A stretch of DNA of 64,000 bases, taken from Aureispira sp. CCB-E. Its GTDB lineage: Bacteria; Bacteroidota; Bacteroidia; Chitinophagales; Saprospiraceae. Shown here in pieces: positions 26,701 through 35,597 of the stretch (positions are counted from its first letter, which is position 1; each line of letters opens with the position of its first letter). Under the pieces are notes generated by a model that was not told the DNA's origin, searched no databases, and saw only the letters and a list, made by a program, of their open reading frames with translations. The position numbers and the translations under genes were made by a program. The DNA is taken from contig NZ_CP133671.1 in NCBI RefSeq assembly GCF_031326345.1, forward strand, positions 4,588,001-4,652,000. The letters are read 5' to 3'.

Positions 26701-27237
26701 AGTACATTCTGTGATGAGTTAGATTTTATTTCTTACAAACTCTATCCAAAAGTATTTAGAGATTTTTATGAACATCACGAGAAATTTAACGCCGTCCAAC
26801 ATTTACCAACACTACCTTTCTTTTATGGTTTGAAACAAAATGAAGAGACGATTGTAGAAATTGATAATGGTAAAAATATTTTAATTCGATACATCGGTTC
26901 CTCGGCACCAGATGAAGAAGGAATGCGCAATGTAACCTTTGAACTCAATGGTCAAACTCGCTCTGTCAAAATCAAAGATCAAACGATTAAAACAGAAAAA
27001 GTGCTGCATCAAAAAGCAAGTGGAGAACGCCAAATTGGTGCGCCTTTACAAGGAAGTTTGTCACAAATTTTGGTACAGGAAGGAGATAATGTAACTCCTA
27101 ATACACCTTTGTTTATCATTGAAGCCATGAAAATGGAAAGCACCATTACTTCTCCTGTTTCGGGAGTTATCAAAAAAATACACTTAACAGAAAAAACAAT
27201 GGTTGGACAAGACGATTTAATTATTGAATTAGAATAA
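23782..27237 (+). CDS. pyc: Pyruvate carboxylase
   Basis: This biotin enzyme carboxylates pyruvate to oxaloacetate using ATP and bicarbonate, refilling the TCA cycle and feeding gluconeogenesis. The single 1,151-residue chain has the full-length order. A biotin carboxylase domain spans about 10-470, with MVANRGEIAVRVLRAA, the glycine loop KAASGGGGRGMRVV, and EVNPRIQVEHTITEQITGID. The carboxyltransferase domain spans about 540-810, with FTDTTFRDAHQSLLATRVRT and HLHTHDTSS as metal ligands. A PYC-type allosteric/linker domain follows. The C-terminal biotinyl domain has the acceptor Lys1117 in EAMKMES, 35 residues from the end. It has its own promoter-like sequence and terminator. Confidence 0.98.
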   Translation: MKTQKHNRFQKLMVANRGEIAVRVLRAASELELTTVAIYTHEDRYSLHRYKADEAYQVGKDDEPLKPYLDIEEIIRIAKENAVEAIHPGYGFLSENVRFAQRCQEEGIVFVGPSPSAMQQLGDKVDAKEIARKLEVPLIEDSQIPLTSVEIALEEAARIGYPIMVKAASGGGGRGMRVVRQESDLPKAYSEAKGEAKTAFGDDTVFLEKYIDAPKHIEVQILADNYGNMVHLFERDCSLQRRFQKVVEVAPSATLGQNTKDALYEYSLRIAKHVNYSNAGTVEFLVDKDENIYFIEVNPRIQVEHTITEQITGIDIVRSQILIAMGYPLSHPQIYILSQQSVSHMGYAIQCRITTEDPTEGFKPDYGQLIAYRSAAGFGIRLDAGSAYTGAKISPFFDSMLVKVTAWGRTLKGASGRLHRALREYRIRGVKTNIPFLLNLLTDETFQAGKATVTFIDSNPQLMQSSKRRLDRGTKMLSYLGDVIINGNPDVKYVDANKTFRKPIVPAFDKMSDFPKGTKDKLNELGRAGFVDWLKQEKSIQFTDTTFRDAHQSLLATRVRTHDMIKVAESFAKNNPNIFSMEVWGGATFDVALRFLKECPWERLKLLRKAMPNTLLQMLLRGSNAVGYTAYPDNLVEKFIEKAAETGIDIFRVFDSLNWVEAMKVSIRTIRERTNSLAEACICYTGDINNPNKTKYTLQYYLDLARQLEDEGAHLLCIKDMAGLLQPYAAEQLITGLKEAVDLPIHLHTHDTSSIQSATYLKAIEAGVDVVDVALSAVSGLTSQPNFNSIASMLQFHERASDLDVQSLNSFSNYWEAVREFYYPFESELKAGTAEVYQHEIPGGQYSNLRPQARGLGLEDQFETIKHNYGVVNRLFGDLVKVTPSSKVVGDMAMFMTANNYTENDILTKGTTIDFPDSVKALFRGNLGQPHGGFPSELQKIVLKEEQPFVERPNAHLAPIDFEKEFKAFQEEFSTFCDELDFISYKLYPKVFRDFYEHHEKFNAVQHLPTLPFFYGLKQNEETIVEIDNGKNILIRYIGSSAPDEEGMRNVTFELNGQTRSVKIKDQTIKTEKVLHQKASGERQIGAPLQGSLSQILVQEGDNVTPNTPLFIIEAMKMESTITSPVSGVIKKIHLTEKTMVGQDDLIIELE

Positions 27238-27325
27238 GCAATAAGTTAACTACTGACTTTAGAATAGTCTAATGATATAATCCACATTGTTTATAATAAA
27301 AAAAGTTTTACTTTAGTAACTCCAT

Positions 27326-27360
27326 AGAGGTGTAGCTTTGAGCTACACCTCTTCTATTTT
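27326..27360 (+). terminator. Rho-independent terminator after pyc
   Basis: AGAGGTGTAGCT pairs perfectly with AGCTACACCTCT over a TTG loop, followed by TCTATTTT. Confidence 0.88.
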
Positions 27361-27401
27361 AATTATTTTTTCCTTTCAATATTCACATATCTTCCCTCAA
27401 T

Positions 27402-28160
27402 ATGACAACGACACTTTTTTATGGTATTGTATACGGCTGGATAGCATTGGCTTCCCTTACTTTTCTTTCTTTATTTTTTGTCACCGCTCCATTTGGGCGG
27501 CACACATCCGAAAATTGGGGACCTAGTATTAATGCTCGATTAGGCTGGTTTTTAATGGAGTTGCCATCCCCTCTTCTATTCAGTTATTTTTTCTTTACAG
27601 GTAGTACAGCACCAAATAAAGTTACTTTAATTTTTTGGAGTTTATGGATATTACACTATCTTAATCGAACGATAATCTACCCCCTACGACAAAGAGATCA
27701 TAATAAGAAAATGCCTGTCATGATTATGGGTTCTGCTATTTTTTTTAATATTATAAATGGCTTTATCAATGGTTACTTTTTGGGCAATTACGGAAACTTG
27801 TATCCTGAAACATGGTTAAGTTCTCCTATTTTCTGGATTGGTATCATGCTCTTTTTGATAGGAATGTTCATCAATATTCAGTCTGATAATATTTTACTCA
27901 ACCTTCGCAAACCAGGAGAAACAGGGTATAAAATTCCTCAAGGTGGCTTGTTTAAGTATGTTTCTTGCCCCAATTTATTGGGAGAAATCATTGAATGGAT
28001 AGGTTTTGCCATTATGGTTTGGTCTTTACCTGCTCTATCTTTTGCTTTATGGACTTTTGCTAATTTATCTCCTAGAGCCATAGCGCATCACAAATGGTAC
28101 CACAATAAATTTGAAAATTATCCTGAAAATCGAAAAGCTGTTTTGCCTTTTCTTTGGTAG
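27402..28160 (+). CDS. Steroid 5-alpha-reductase-like (DUF1295 superfamily) membrane enzyme
   Basis: The product is 252 residues with six or seven membrane helices. The C-terminal part carries the NADPH-binding signature of the 3-oxo-5-alpha-steroid 4-dehydrogenase family: NLRKPGETGYKIPQGGLFKY, VSCPNLLGEIIEWIGFA, then NLSPRAIAHHKWYHNKFENY with the final YP...RKAVLPFLW. The N-terminal ENWGPSINARLGWFLMELPS is also typical, including the Glu that contacts the substrate in human SRD5A proteins. Length and motifs match animal SRD5A1 closely. The family reduces the 4,5 double bond of 3-oxo-steroids or related enones. Which enone it reduces in a bacterium is unknown. It lies alone after pyc. Confidence 0.88.
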   Translation: MTTTLFYGIVYGWIALASLTFLSLFFVTAPFGRHTSENWGPSINARLGWFLMELPSPLLFSYFFFTGSTAPNKVTLIFWSLWILHYLNRTIIYPLRQRDHNKKMPVMIMGSAIFFNIINGFINGYFLGNYGNLYPETWLSSPIFWIGIMLFLIGMFINIQSDNILLNLRKPGETGYKIPQGGLFKYVSCPNLLGEIIEWIGFAIMVWSLPALSFALWTFANLSPRAIAHHKWYHNKFENYPENRKAVLPFLW

Positions 28161-28343
28161 ACTTTGTTGGCATTTTATACACATTAGTAGTTTGTTGATT
28201 TTTTACTCTTTACCCAAAAGATAAAAAAACACATTTATACTAGCTTGATAATCAAAATTTTAACACAAAACACAACAAAGGTGTAACTTATTAATTATCA
28301 ACTGCGAAGCACTCATGCAATAAACTAATAAAGTTTACTTCGT

Positions 28344-28391
28344 GAGCGCTGCGCTTTTAGTTAGCTGCGCTGCTACTCCGTGGTTTCAACG
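28344..28391 (+). repeat. Dispersed intergenic repeat, copy 2
   Basis: It matches 3444-3491 (minus strand) at 43 of 48 positions. The preceding bases (28302-28343) carry GCGAAGCACTCATG, which is a near inverted copy of CTTCGTGAGCGC, so the region can fold as a hairpin. The repeat overlaps an apparent 5' extension of the peptidase frame, which argues that the extension is not coding. The gap 28161-28461 holds nothing else. Confidence 0.65.
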
Positions 28392-28461
28392 AACTATTGA
28401 CACATTGGTAATAGTAAAAACCAACTATATCAAACACATTCTATTAACACATTGCACGATT

Positions 28462-30582
28462 ATGAGACAAACATTCACCATTGGTCTAATTCTAATTGCT
28501 ACTATTCTTCAAGCACAAAATTGGCGCTTGGGATTTATGGGGTGGTTGGATGATCAACATTATTTAGAACGTAGAGCAGACGAAAAAGATGCTAAAAAAA
28601 TAGTTCTACTAAAAGTAAATGCAAAAACAGGATCTACCAGCCCTTATGAAGCCAATAGCCCAAGAAAAGAAGTTCAAAAAAAAATTCCAAAAGAATTTCA
28701 ACTATCTTGGAGAGCTCCACATACTAAAGATTTTAAACAAGTCATTCTAACCAAAGATAACAATTTGTACCTCTTTGAGAAAGCCACAGGAGAAGTTCGC
28801 CAGCTGACGAAACATGAGGATTTGGAAGAAAACCCAACTTTCTCTCCCAATAATGCATACATCGCCTTTACTAGAAAAGGTAATTTATATACACTTCATT
28901 TAGAATCGGGCAAAGAAACGCCATTAACAACAGATGGTTCGGATAAGGTCTACAATGGCTGGGCATCTTGGGTCTATTATGAAGAAATTTTAGGTCGTAG
29001 CTCTTATTACAAGGCTTTTTGGTGGTCGCCAGACAGCAAACAAATTGCTTATTTAAGATTTGATGATAGCCCTGTTCCTGTTTTTCCAATTTATCGGTCT
29101 ACAGGCGTTCATGGAGAATTGGAAACAATGCACTATCCCAAAGTTGGAGACCCCAACCCACTTGTTGCTCTAGGCATTTGCAATATAACAACCAACAAAA
29201 CAGTTTGGGTAGATACTGATAAAAATATAGACCAATACATCGCTTGGCCATTTTGGACCAAAGATTCTAAACAATTGCTTTTTCAAAAAATGCCTCGTGA
29301 TCAAAATAAGATTGAACTCTTGCTAGCCAATCCCCAAAATGGTTCTACCAAAAGAATTTACGAAGAAAGTCGCCCTACATGGGTTGATTTCTTTAAAGAT
29401 ATTTATATGCTAGAAGACAACAGTGGTTTTATTCTTAGGTCGTACCAAAACGATTGGTATAATCTCTATTATTATGATTTGAATGGAAAATTAAAGACAA
29501 CAATTACAGATGTTCCGTGGCGGATTAATAGTATAAAAAAAGTAGATGAAGCAAAGCAGATTGTCTACTTTGAAGGAACAGGTACGATTAATACCGACAT
29601 GCATTTATTCTCTGTTAATTTGGATGGTTCTAACCTAAAACAACTTACTAAAGGAAAAGGCGAACACATTGCAATGCTATCTCCTCAACAAAGCTACTTT
29701 GTAGATCGTTATAGCAGTATTTCCAAAGCGCCATCTAGAGTTTTATACGATATCAATGGCAAGGAAATTAGAACCATTGTCCAATCACAAACACCTGAAT
29801 TTGATCCTACTTTGCATCATAAAATGGAATTATTTCGGGTGCCATCAACAGATGGAAAATTTGACCTACCTGTCGTTTGGACATTGCCTAGTAATTTTGA
29901 TAAAAAGAAAAAATATCCTGTTGTTTTTAGAATTTATGGTGGTCCTGATGCTGGTGGCATTAAGGATGCATGGAGGGGATGGAATGGAAATAACCTAACC
30001 GATATGGGAATTATTGTTGTTTCTGTCGCTCATCGAGGTTCTGGTAAATTTGGAAAAAAGGGATTGGACTACATGCATCGAAATTTAGGAAAGTGGGAAA
30101 TGGAAGATTATTTTGCTGTTGTGAATTGGCTCAAAAAACAGCCTTTTGTAGATACTAATCGCATGGGTATTACAGGCAGTAGTTATGGTGGGTATTTGTC
30201 TGCATTGGCACTAACTTATGGTGCAGATTATTTTACACATGGCATTGCCAATTTATCTGTTATGGATTGGCAATTGTATGACAATGTTTACACCGAGCGT
30301 TATATGGACACTTACCAACAAAATGAAAAAGGTTACCAACAAGGGTCTGTGTTAAGTCATGTTGACAAATATAAGGGAAAATTACTGATTACGCATGGAT
30401 TGATGGACGATAATGTCCATGTTCAAAATAGCATTCAGTTGATTGATAAAATGCAAGACGCAGGCAAGGAATTTGAAATGATGTTCTATCCCAACGAACG
30501 ACATGGCTGGGGTGGTCCAAAGGGCAAACACGCTAGAAAATTAAAAGAAAGCTTCTGGAAACGTGCTTTTTTCGAGGAGTAG
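28462..30582 (+). CDS. S9 family prolyl peptidase (dipeptidyl peptidase IV-like)
   Basis: The product is 706 residues from the ATG at 28462, which gives a clean signal peptide (MRQTFTIGLILIATILQAQ). An in-frame ATG 120 bases upstream falls inside a dispersed repeat and is rejected. Residues about 50-450 form the beta-propeller, with WWSPDSKQIAYLRFDDSPV and the DPP-IV Glu-containing segment GWASWVYYEEILGR. The C-terminal alpha/beta hydrolase has the triad Ser574 (GSSYGGY), Asp in HGLMDDNVH and His in NERHGWGG. The enzyme should remove N-terminal dipeptides ending in Pro or Ala in the periplasm or at the surface. A strong bidirectional terminator follows. Confidence 0.95.
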   Translation: MRQTFTIGLILIATILQAQNWRLGFMGWLDDQHYLERRADEKDAKKIVLLKVNAKTGSTSPYEANSPRKEVQKKIPKEFQLSWRAPHTKDFKQVILTKDNNLYLFEKATGEVRQLTKHEDLEENPTFSPNNAYIAFTRKGNLYTLHLESGKETPLTTDGSDKVYNGWASWVYYEEILGRSSYYKAFWWSPDSKQIAYLRFDDSPVPVFPIYRSTGVHGELETMHYPKVGDPNPLVALGICNITTNKTVWVDTDKNIDQYIAWPFWTKDSKQLLFQKMPRDQNKIELLLANPQNGSTKRIYEESRPTWVDFFKDIYMLEDNSGFILRSYQNDWYNLYYYDLNGKLKTTITDVPWRINSIKKVDEAKQIVYFEGTGTINTDMHLFSVNLDGSNLKQLTKGKGEHIAMLSPQQSYFVDRYSSISKAPSRVLYDINGKEIRTIVQSQTPEFDPTLHHKMELFRVPSTDGKFDLPVVWTLPSNFDKKKKYPVVFRIYGGPDAGGIKDAWRGWNGNNLTDMGIIVVSVAHRGSGKFGKKGLDYMHRNLGKWEMEDYFAVVNWLKKQPFVDTNRMGITGSSYGGYLSALALTYGADYFTHGIANLSVMDWQLYDNVYTERYMDTYQQNEKGYQQGSVLSHVDKYKGKLLITHGLMDDNVHVQNSIQLIDKMQDAGKEFEMMFYPNERHGWGGPKGKHARKLKESFWKRAFFEE

Positions 30583-30612
30583 TTTTTTTCCCTACTCTTT
30601 TGCTTTGAATAA

Positions 30613-30650
30613 AAAATGCTGAACTTGAGAATTCTCAAATTCAGCATTTT
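30613..30650. terminator. Bidirectional terminator
   Basis: AAAATGCTGAA and TTCAGCATTTT pair, with an inner TTGAGAATTCTCAA palindrome. It sits between the convergent peptidase and OmpA-family genes and serves both strands. Confidence 0.88.
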
Positions 30651-30716
30651 TAAGATAATAGCTAAGCATTCTAAAAATGAAAGAAATTTACTTGACAGAA
30701 TGCTAAGACTCAAATA

Positions 30717-31925
30717 CTAATCATTATCAGTATAAGGAGTAACTTCATTACTGTGTTCTATCACCGTATTTTCGGCATCAATATGTGTCACAACAAATTC
30801 TACTCGACGATTTAGTTGGCGACCATCTGCATATTTATTGTTAGCAATTGGTTTGCTTTCTCCATATCCTATGTATTGCATTCTTGAAGCATCAATTCCT
30901 TGATCAACCAAATATTCATAAACGGACTTTGTTCTATTTTCAGACAAATTTTGATTGTAATCATTGTCTCCTCTACTATCTGTATGCCCATGAATTTCAA
31001 TTTCCATAGAGGGGTATTCATTCATTAAACTAACCAACTCATCCAATTGCTCATGAGACTCAGGCAACAATGCCCATTTTGCCGTTTCAAAAAACACTCG
31101 ATCCAGTTTGATCACTGCACCAACAGCAGGAGGTGGAGCAACTGGTTCTGGTTCGGGCTCTGGTTCAGGCTCAGGAATACTAGTCGCACAAAGCATAACA
31201 TCATCAATCAAATAATAAGCATTATTAAATGCTTTTTCGTCTACTGTAGCCTGTATTGGATCTTCTACCTCTACCATCTTAGTTTTTTCGTTGTTAAAGA
31301 AATTTCCAATACACAAATATTCTGAGCGGTTGGGTGAAATAAAGGTAAATGAAATGCGCTGCCATTCTCTTTTTTTAGGATTAATCAATTCATCATAGTT
31401 ATAATCTGGGACAATGTTTGTCAATGGCTTCCAACCTTCTTCGCTCAATCTAGTAGGCGATAAAGCAACCCCTATATTATTAGAGACGTAACGAGCTAAT
31501 CTAGCTCTACAAACCCAAAATTCACAATAATATTCTTGACCTTTGATCAATGGCTTCTTCAACTTGACTTGTATATATTCTCTATACGTATCGTCTCTCT
31601 CTGACTCTGGATTGTGAGTTAGAATAGCAACCATTTTGTATCCAGAATGAGGCTTATCCAAATCAATCCCATCCCGTTTGGCTCGTTTAATATCAGACGG
31701 AAGCCCAATTTTAACATCTGGTGTCGTCATTGTTGGACTTTTCCAAGCCACCATATTATAACGAAAAATACCTGAGCCATCAACATCCGATTCTGGTCTT
31801 CGACCAATTAAAGCCTCAAAATCAGGATTAGGCACTAGATTTTCATCGTGTCCTTCAGGTGGTTGCGCTGTTGTTTCTGTAGTATGCAACGCTAAAAAAG
31901 CAAAGAGTAAAATGATTTTTTTCAT
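30717..31925 (-). CDS. OmpA-family peptidoglycan-binding outer-membrane protein
   Basis: The product is 402 residues with a signal peptide (about 1-20). Residues about 25-245 form a beta-sandwich resembling carbohydrate-binding or jelly-roll domains seen in Bacteroidota OmpA fusions (NLVPNPDFEALIGRRPESDV, YCEFWVCRARLARYVSNN). A PEPEPEPEPEP linker follows. The C-terminal OmpA domain (about 275-385) contains EIEIHGHTDSRGDNDYNQNL and SENRTKSVYEYLVDQGI, ending GRQLNRRVEFVV, which includes the Asp and Arg that bind diaminopimelate of peptidoglycan. It probably ties the outer membrane to the cell wall, with the N-terminal domain facing a ligand or partner. Confidence 0.92.
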   Translation of the reverse strand: MKKIILLFAFLALHTTETTAQPPEGHDENLVPNPDFEALIGRRPESDVDGSGIFRYNMVAWKSPTMTTPDVKIGLPSDIKRAKRDGIDLDKPHSGYKMVAILTHNPESERDDTYREYIQVKLKKPLIKGQEYYCEFWVCRARLARYVSNNIGVALSPTRLSEEGWKPLTNIVPDYNYDELINPKKREWQRISFTFISPNRSEYLCIGNFFNNEKTKMVEVEDPIQATVDEKAFNNAYYLIDDVMLCATSIPEPEPEPEPEPVAPPPAVGAVIKLDRVFFETAKWALLPESHEQLDELVSLMNEYPSMEIEIHGHTDSRGDNDYNQNLSENRTKSVYEYLVDQGIDASRMQYIGYGESKPIANNKYADGRQLNRRVEFVVTHIDAENTVIEHSNEVTPYTDND

Positions 31926-32131
31926 ACTTAAATTTATGTGTTTAAAATCAGTTTAGAGTACATTTTTGACCTAACATTCGACTAATTTACCTTTCTGTTA
32001 GTAGACTGTTATTGGCAATACCAATCGTAGTAAATACTGCAAATTACTTGCCTATTTACAAGACAAATATATATTCAAATATCAATAACTAAAATATATT
32101 GCCACAAATTAACCCTTTTTAAGATACAATA

Positions 32132-33163
32132 TTAGTCACAATTTTTAACACACTTTCCTCCTTTATTTATAAAATACCATTTATTATCTTTATAAACAGA
32201 AGCTTCTCCATTTTCAAAAGGCTTCGTATGAAAAAAGTCGCCTGCTATAACCACATCTCCAGTTTTGTCAATATAGTTCCAAATTCCTGGTTCTGTTTCT
32301 ACATTTGCCAAACCTTCGTTAAATGCCTTTCGGTAGGGATCTGGTTTGAAGAAATTAACATTAAAAAACTGAGGTTTAATCACTACTTCCAAATCTCTAT
32401 TCATGAATCCCCATTTTCCTTCTTCTGTTAGAAAGGCCGCTAGCCCTTCGCTAAAACGCATCATTTCAAGATATTTCGGCTCAACTAACATTTCTCCATT
32501 TGTTGCATCCAGCAAGCCATACATGCCGATATGTTCATCAAAAAATATGACTGTCCCTTCGCTAATAACCCCTAAATCACGATAAAACAATGGTACAGTC
32601 AATTCATTATTTTTATTAAGCACGCCATATTTACCATTTTTAGAAACCACAGCATAACCATCCTCATTAAAACCATCAAAACTATCGTATAGCGTAGAGT
32701 CTTCATTTCGTTGAGTTTGACAAGCAACACGATAAAAAGTGTAATCCCCTTCAACATTTTCTATTTTTCTATTTTTGACCTTTAATACTTCTTCCCCTAT
32801 CTCCCAAGTTTCTCGATGATTCAACGTTTTTTTGCTGTCTCTAGCATTAGTCGCATAAATTTCCATTTCAGCCGAATTTCCATTCAATATACCCTCAAAC
32901 CGTAGATAATAAGTTGCTTGTATGCTAGGGTAAACTCGACGCCCTTCTCCTGTTATTTTATTTCCATCTATTCCAATTTCTACTGCTTCTATCAAGTTTT
33001 CTTCGAATAATTGAAAACAATAACCAACTGCGGTATCCAATTGGTGTGTAATTGGACCTTCTCCATTGCTACCATTTGCCCCTCCCTTATTAGCTGTCTC
33101 AGAAGTACATCCCCACGTAAGAAAAAAAGCAACTATATAAATCAAAAAATAGTTCGACTTCAT
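32132..33163 (-). CDS. WG-repeat lipoprotein
   Basis: The product is 343 residues with a lipoprotein signal (lipobox Cys19 in FFLTWGCTSE). After a Gly/Asn-rich tether, residues about 30-150 form a small beta domain. The C-terminal half has WG (KWG) beta-strand repeats: AVVSKNGKYGVLNKNNELTV, IGMYGLLDATNGEMLVEPKY, EGKWGFMNRDLEVVIKPQFF and a final KWYFINKGGK. WG repeats are thought to mediate protein interactions; no enzymatic role is expected. The gene is monocistronic. Upstream, the 632-base gap 33164-33795 is AT-rich with no convincing gene; a 75-codon TTG frame at 33562 there is rejected. Confidence 0.85.
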   Translation of the reverse strand: MKSNYFLIYIVAFFLTWGCTSETANKGGANGSNGEGPITHQLDTAVGYCFQLFEENLIEAVEIGIDGNKITGEGRRVYPSIQATYYLRFEGILNGNSAEMEIYATNARDSKKTLNHRETWEIGEEVLKVKNRKIENVEGDYTFYRVACQTQRNEDSTLYDSFDGFNEDGYAVVSKNGKYGVLNKNNELTVPLFYRDLGVISEGTVIFFDEHIGMYGLLDATNGEMLVEPKYLEMMRFSEGLAAFLTEEGKWGFMNRDLEVVIKPQFFNVNFFKPDPYRKAFNEGLANVETEPGIWNYIDKTGDVVIAGDFFHTKPFENGEASVYKDNKWYFINKGGKCVKNCD

Positions 33164-33795
33164 TAAATTATTGTTTTAAAAATTAAAAAATACAATAGCT
33201 TCTCAAAAAAACTTAACCTTCTAGCAACCAAAACCTTAACTAGAAACAAGTTATTAATAATGAGGTTATTCAAACAATAATAATGATCCTACCCCAATCC
33301 AATGCACTTGTTTTTCATTTTTTCTTAAAAAAGCAAAAAATTAGCGGACTACTAAAAAATAATACCTAAATTGTGAATCATTTTAGAATAAAAAATGTTA
33401 ATGTAAAGTATGTGTATCTAATGTTATTTATAATCAATACTAATACTTATAACTATAAATATATAACCATTTCGAAATGAAAATTCATTACAATTAAATG
33501 TTTACTTCCCTCTCCTTATATACATCACTTTACAAAACAGACATACCAAGCTGGTTATCGATTGAGCATCTTTGAACTTCCAAAACATTTTGGTTGTTTT
33601 TCATTTGAACCTCAACCCTACGTCACAATCTATATCAAACGCAAAATGGCTATTTTTGTGAAAAAACACAAATCGCAATACAAGAAGTTGCCCAAAAACA
33701 CCTTTAAATTTGAGCAATTTCAAAGAACACTTAAAATACTATATATTTCAGGGGGTAATATCCCGCTTCATCTAACCAAAAAATCATAACCACCA

Positions 33796-35484
33796 ATGTT
33801 AAAAACAATGAAACTTCTTGCTGTATTCTTAACAGCATCCATTCTCTTTGTGCTTGGATCTTGTGGAGGTCCTAGTGTTAAAGGCTCTGCTGATGTTTCC
33901 AACGCTATTCCTGCCAATGCTACAGGTGTTTTTTTAATGAACACCAAACAATTAATGAAAAAGGCAGATTATGCTAGCCTAAAGCAAACCTCTTTCTTTA
34001 AAGATTTTATTCAAAAAGCGAAAGAAGAATCACCAGAAATGGTTCCGTTTTTGGAAGATCCAGAAGCAGCAGGAATTAATATGGCAGGTAATATGGGAGT
34101 TTATTTTTCTGTCCCAGAGAACATGTCAGAAAAATCATTTGAAGCTGCTTTTATGTTGCCAGTATCAGACAAAGCAAAAATGGATGCTGCTGTTCAAATA
34201 GCACTCAAAGAGGAAAAAGAGGCTCAACCAGAAGCTAAGGATGGCTATACGATTACTGCTTTAGATAACGATGCATTTTTGATTCAAAGCGAACATCTTT
34301 TAGCTTTTACTAGCTTCAATGATGATGAAAAGATTAAGAATATGCTCAACCCTAGTAGTGAAAATATTCACTCGAACGCTAACTTTAAAAAACACCTAAA
34401 AGAGAGCAAAGACATTATGTTTTGGATGAGCGCAGACCCTATCGTTGAGGCAATGCTCAAAAATCCTGAAACAGGAAGATCTATCAAAGGAGGACTTGCC
34501 ATGGCTCAAATACCAGAAGAAGGCTTAAAAGGAAACTATATGTCTTTCTTCTACGACTTCAAAAAGGGTGAAATGGATGCTGGTACTTATTTTGATTTTA
34601 GCGAGGTTTTAGTTCAAGAACTAGGTGATGTTTTCCCTAATAAACTAGCCGTTGATTATGCTAGCTACCTCCCTGCCGAAAATGCAGCCGCTTCCATGAC
34701 ATTTGGTATCAGTGTAGATGGCGTTTTAAATTTCATGGCAAAACGTGGGCTAGATCAGTTCGTAGACAACTATTTAAAATTTGTAGGGCTAGATTTAGGT
34801 CAAATCAAAAACGGCATTACAGGAGATATGGCTGTTAATGTTTATGCCCCAACAGCTCAAGACAACGATCCTGCTGTTTTATTAGCCGTTGGGCTAAAAA
34901 ACAAGGCATTTATGGATAGTTTGTTGACTAAAGTAGGTTCTATGGTATCCAAAGATGGAGACAAGTACATTTTCACAGGACAACAAAGTATCATGGACCC
35001 AGATGCTACTCCTATGCAGTTTTTTGCGATTGTCAAAGACGATGTCATTTTAGTATCTAACTCAAATGCACACTTAGACAAAGCGATTGCTGGCACCAAC
35101 AATAAAGTTGTCAATGAATTGCAATCAGGATGGGTAGGTATGTTCCTTGATTACAATCTTATCAACCAAAACTACGATGTTATTGCCAATTACTTGCCAA
35201 TGGATCCTAATAGCTTGAGCTTGTCTAAAATGATGAGCGAATACCAAAATGTAAGTACCGTAAAAATGATTGGAAAAGGCAACGAGATTATGGCTAAAAC
35301 CATTTTGAAAGATGCCAATAAAAATAGCTTAAAAAGCTTGATCGAATCACTTGATAAGATGTACCAAGATAAAGAAAAAATTGAGGCAGAAATGAAAAAA
35401 CAACTAGAAGATGAATTCAAAGACTTTGAAGATGACTTTGATGATTTGGAAAATACTACTGAAGAGGTTCTAGAAAATACTTAG
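33796..35484 (+). CDS. DUF4836-family lipoprotein
   Basis: The product is 562 residues with a lipoprotein signal (lipobox Cys23 in LFVLGSCGGPS); a second in-frame ATG is at 33808. The opening SNAIPANATGVFLMNTKQLM followed by KKADYASLKQTSFFKDF is the DUF4836 signature. The protein is predicted to be a large alpha/beta surface or periplasmic lipoprotein of unknown function. The C-terminal 60 residues are highly charged and coiled-coil-like (DKMYQDKEKIEAEMKKQLED then acidic repeats). A terminator follows 24 bases after the stop. Confidence 0.85.
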   Translation: MLKTMKLLAVFLTASILFVLGSCGGPSVKGSADVSNAIPANATGVFLMNTKQLMKKADYASLKQTSFFKDFIQKAKEESPEMVPFLEDPEAAGINMAGNMGVYFSVPENMSEKSFEAAFMLPVSDKAKMDAAVQIALKEEKEAQPEAKDGYTITALDNDAFLIQSEHLLAFTSFNDDEKIKNMLNPSSENIHSNANFKKHLKESKDIMFWMSADPIVEAMLKNPETGRSIKGGLAMAQIPEEGLKGNYMSFFYDFKKGEMDAGTYFDFSEVLVQELGDVFPNKLAVDYASYLPAENAAASMTFGISVDGVLNFMAKRGLDQFVDNYLKFVGLDLGQIKNGITGDMAVNVYAPTAQDNDPAVLLAVGLKNKAFMDSLLTKVGSMVSKDGDKYIFTGQQSIMDPDATPMQFFAIVKDDVILVSNSNAHLDKAIAGTNNKVVNELQSGWVGMFLDYNLINQNYDVIANYLPMDPNSLSLSKMMSEYQNVSTVKMIGKGNEIMAKTILKDANKNSLKSLIESLDKMYQDKEKIEAEMKKQLEDEFKDFEDDFDDLENTTEEVLENT

Positions 35485-35507
35485 TATTAAGAATTACGAT
35501 ATTTAAT

Positions 35508-35545
35508 AAAAAAGAGTCATTTTGTGCCTTCAAAATGGCTCTTTT
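35508..35545 (+). terminator. Rho-independent terminator after the DUF4836 gene
   Basis: AAAAGAGTCATTTTG pairs with CAAAATGGCTCTTTT (one mismatch) over a 6-base loop. It overlaps the apparent 5' extension of the next frame, so the glycosyltransferase start is placed at 35598. Confidence 0.82.
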
Positions 35546-35597
35546 GCTTTTGATGGGGCTTTCTTCTTTATCCAAATTTAGTATATCCAACCTCTTA

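Noticed and set aside
28342-28461. In-frame 5' extension of the DPP-IV-like peptidase gene
   Set aside because: It lies within a dispersed intergenic repeat, and the ATG at 28462 gives a perfect signal peptide.
33562-33789. 75-codon frame upstream of the DUF4836 gene
   Set aside because: TTG start, no family resemblance and biased composition; it is more likely leader or untranslated sequence.
35535-35597. 5' extension of the glycosyltransferase
   Set aside because: The start codon falls in the stem of the terminator of the preceding gene; the conserved start MKKIYFTVTNDL is at 35598.
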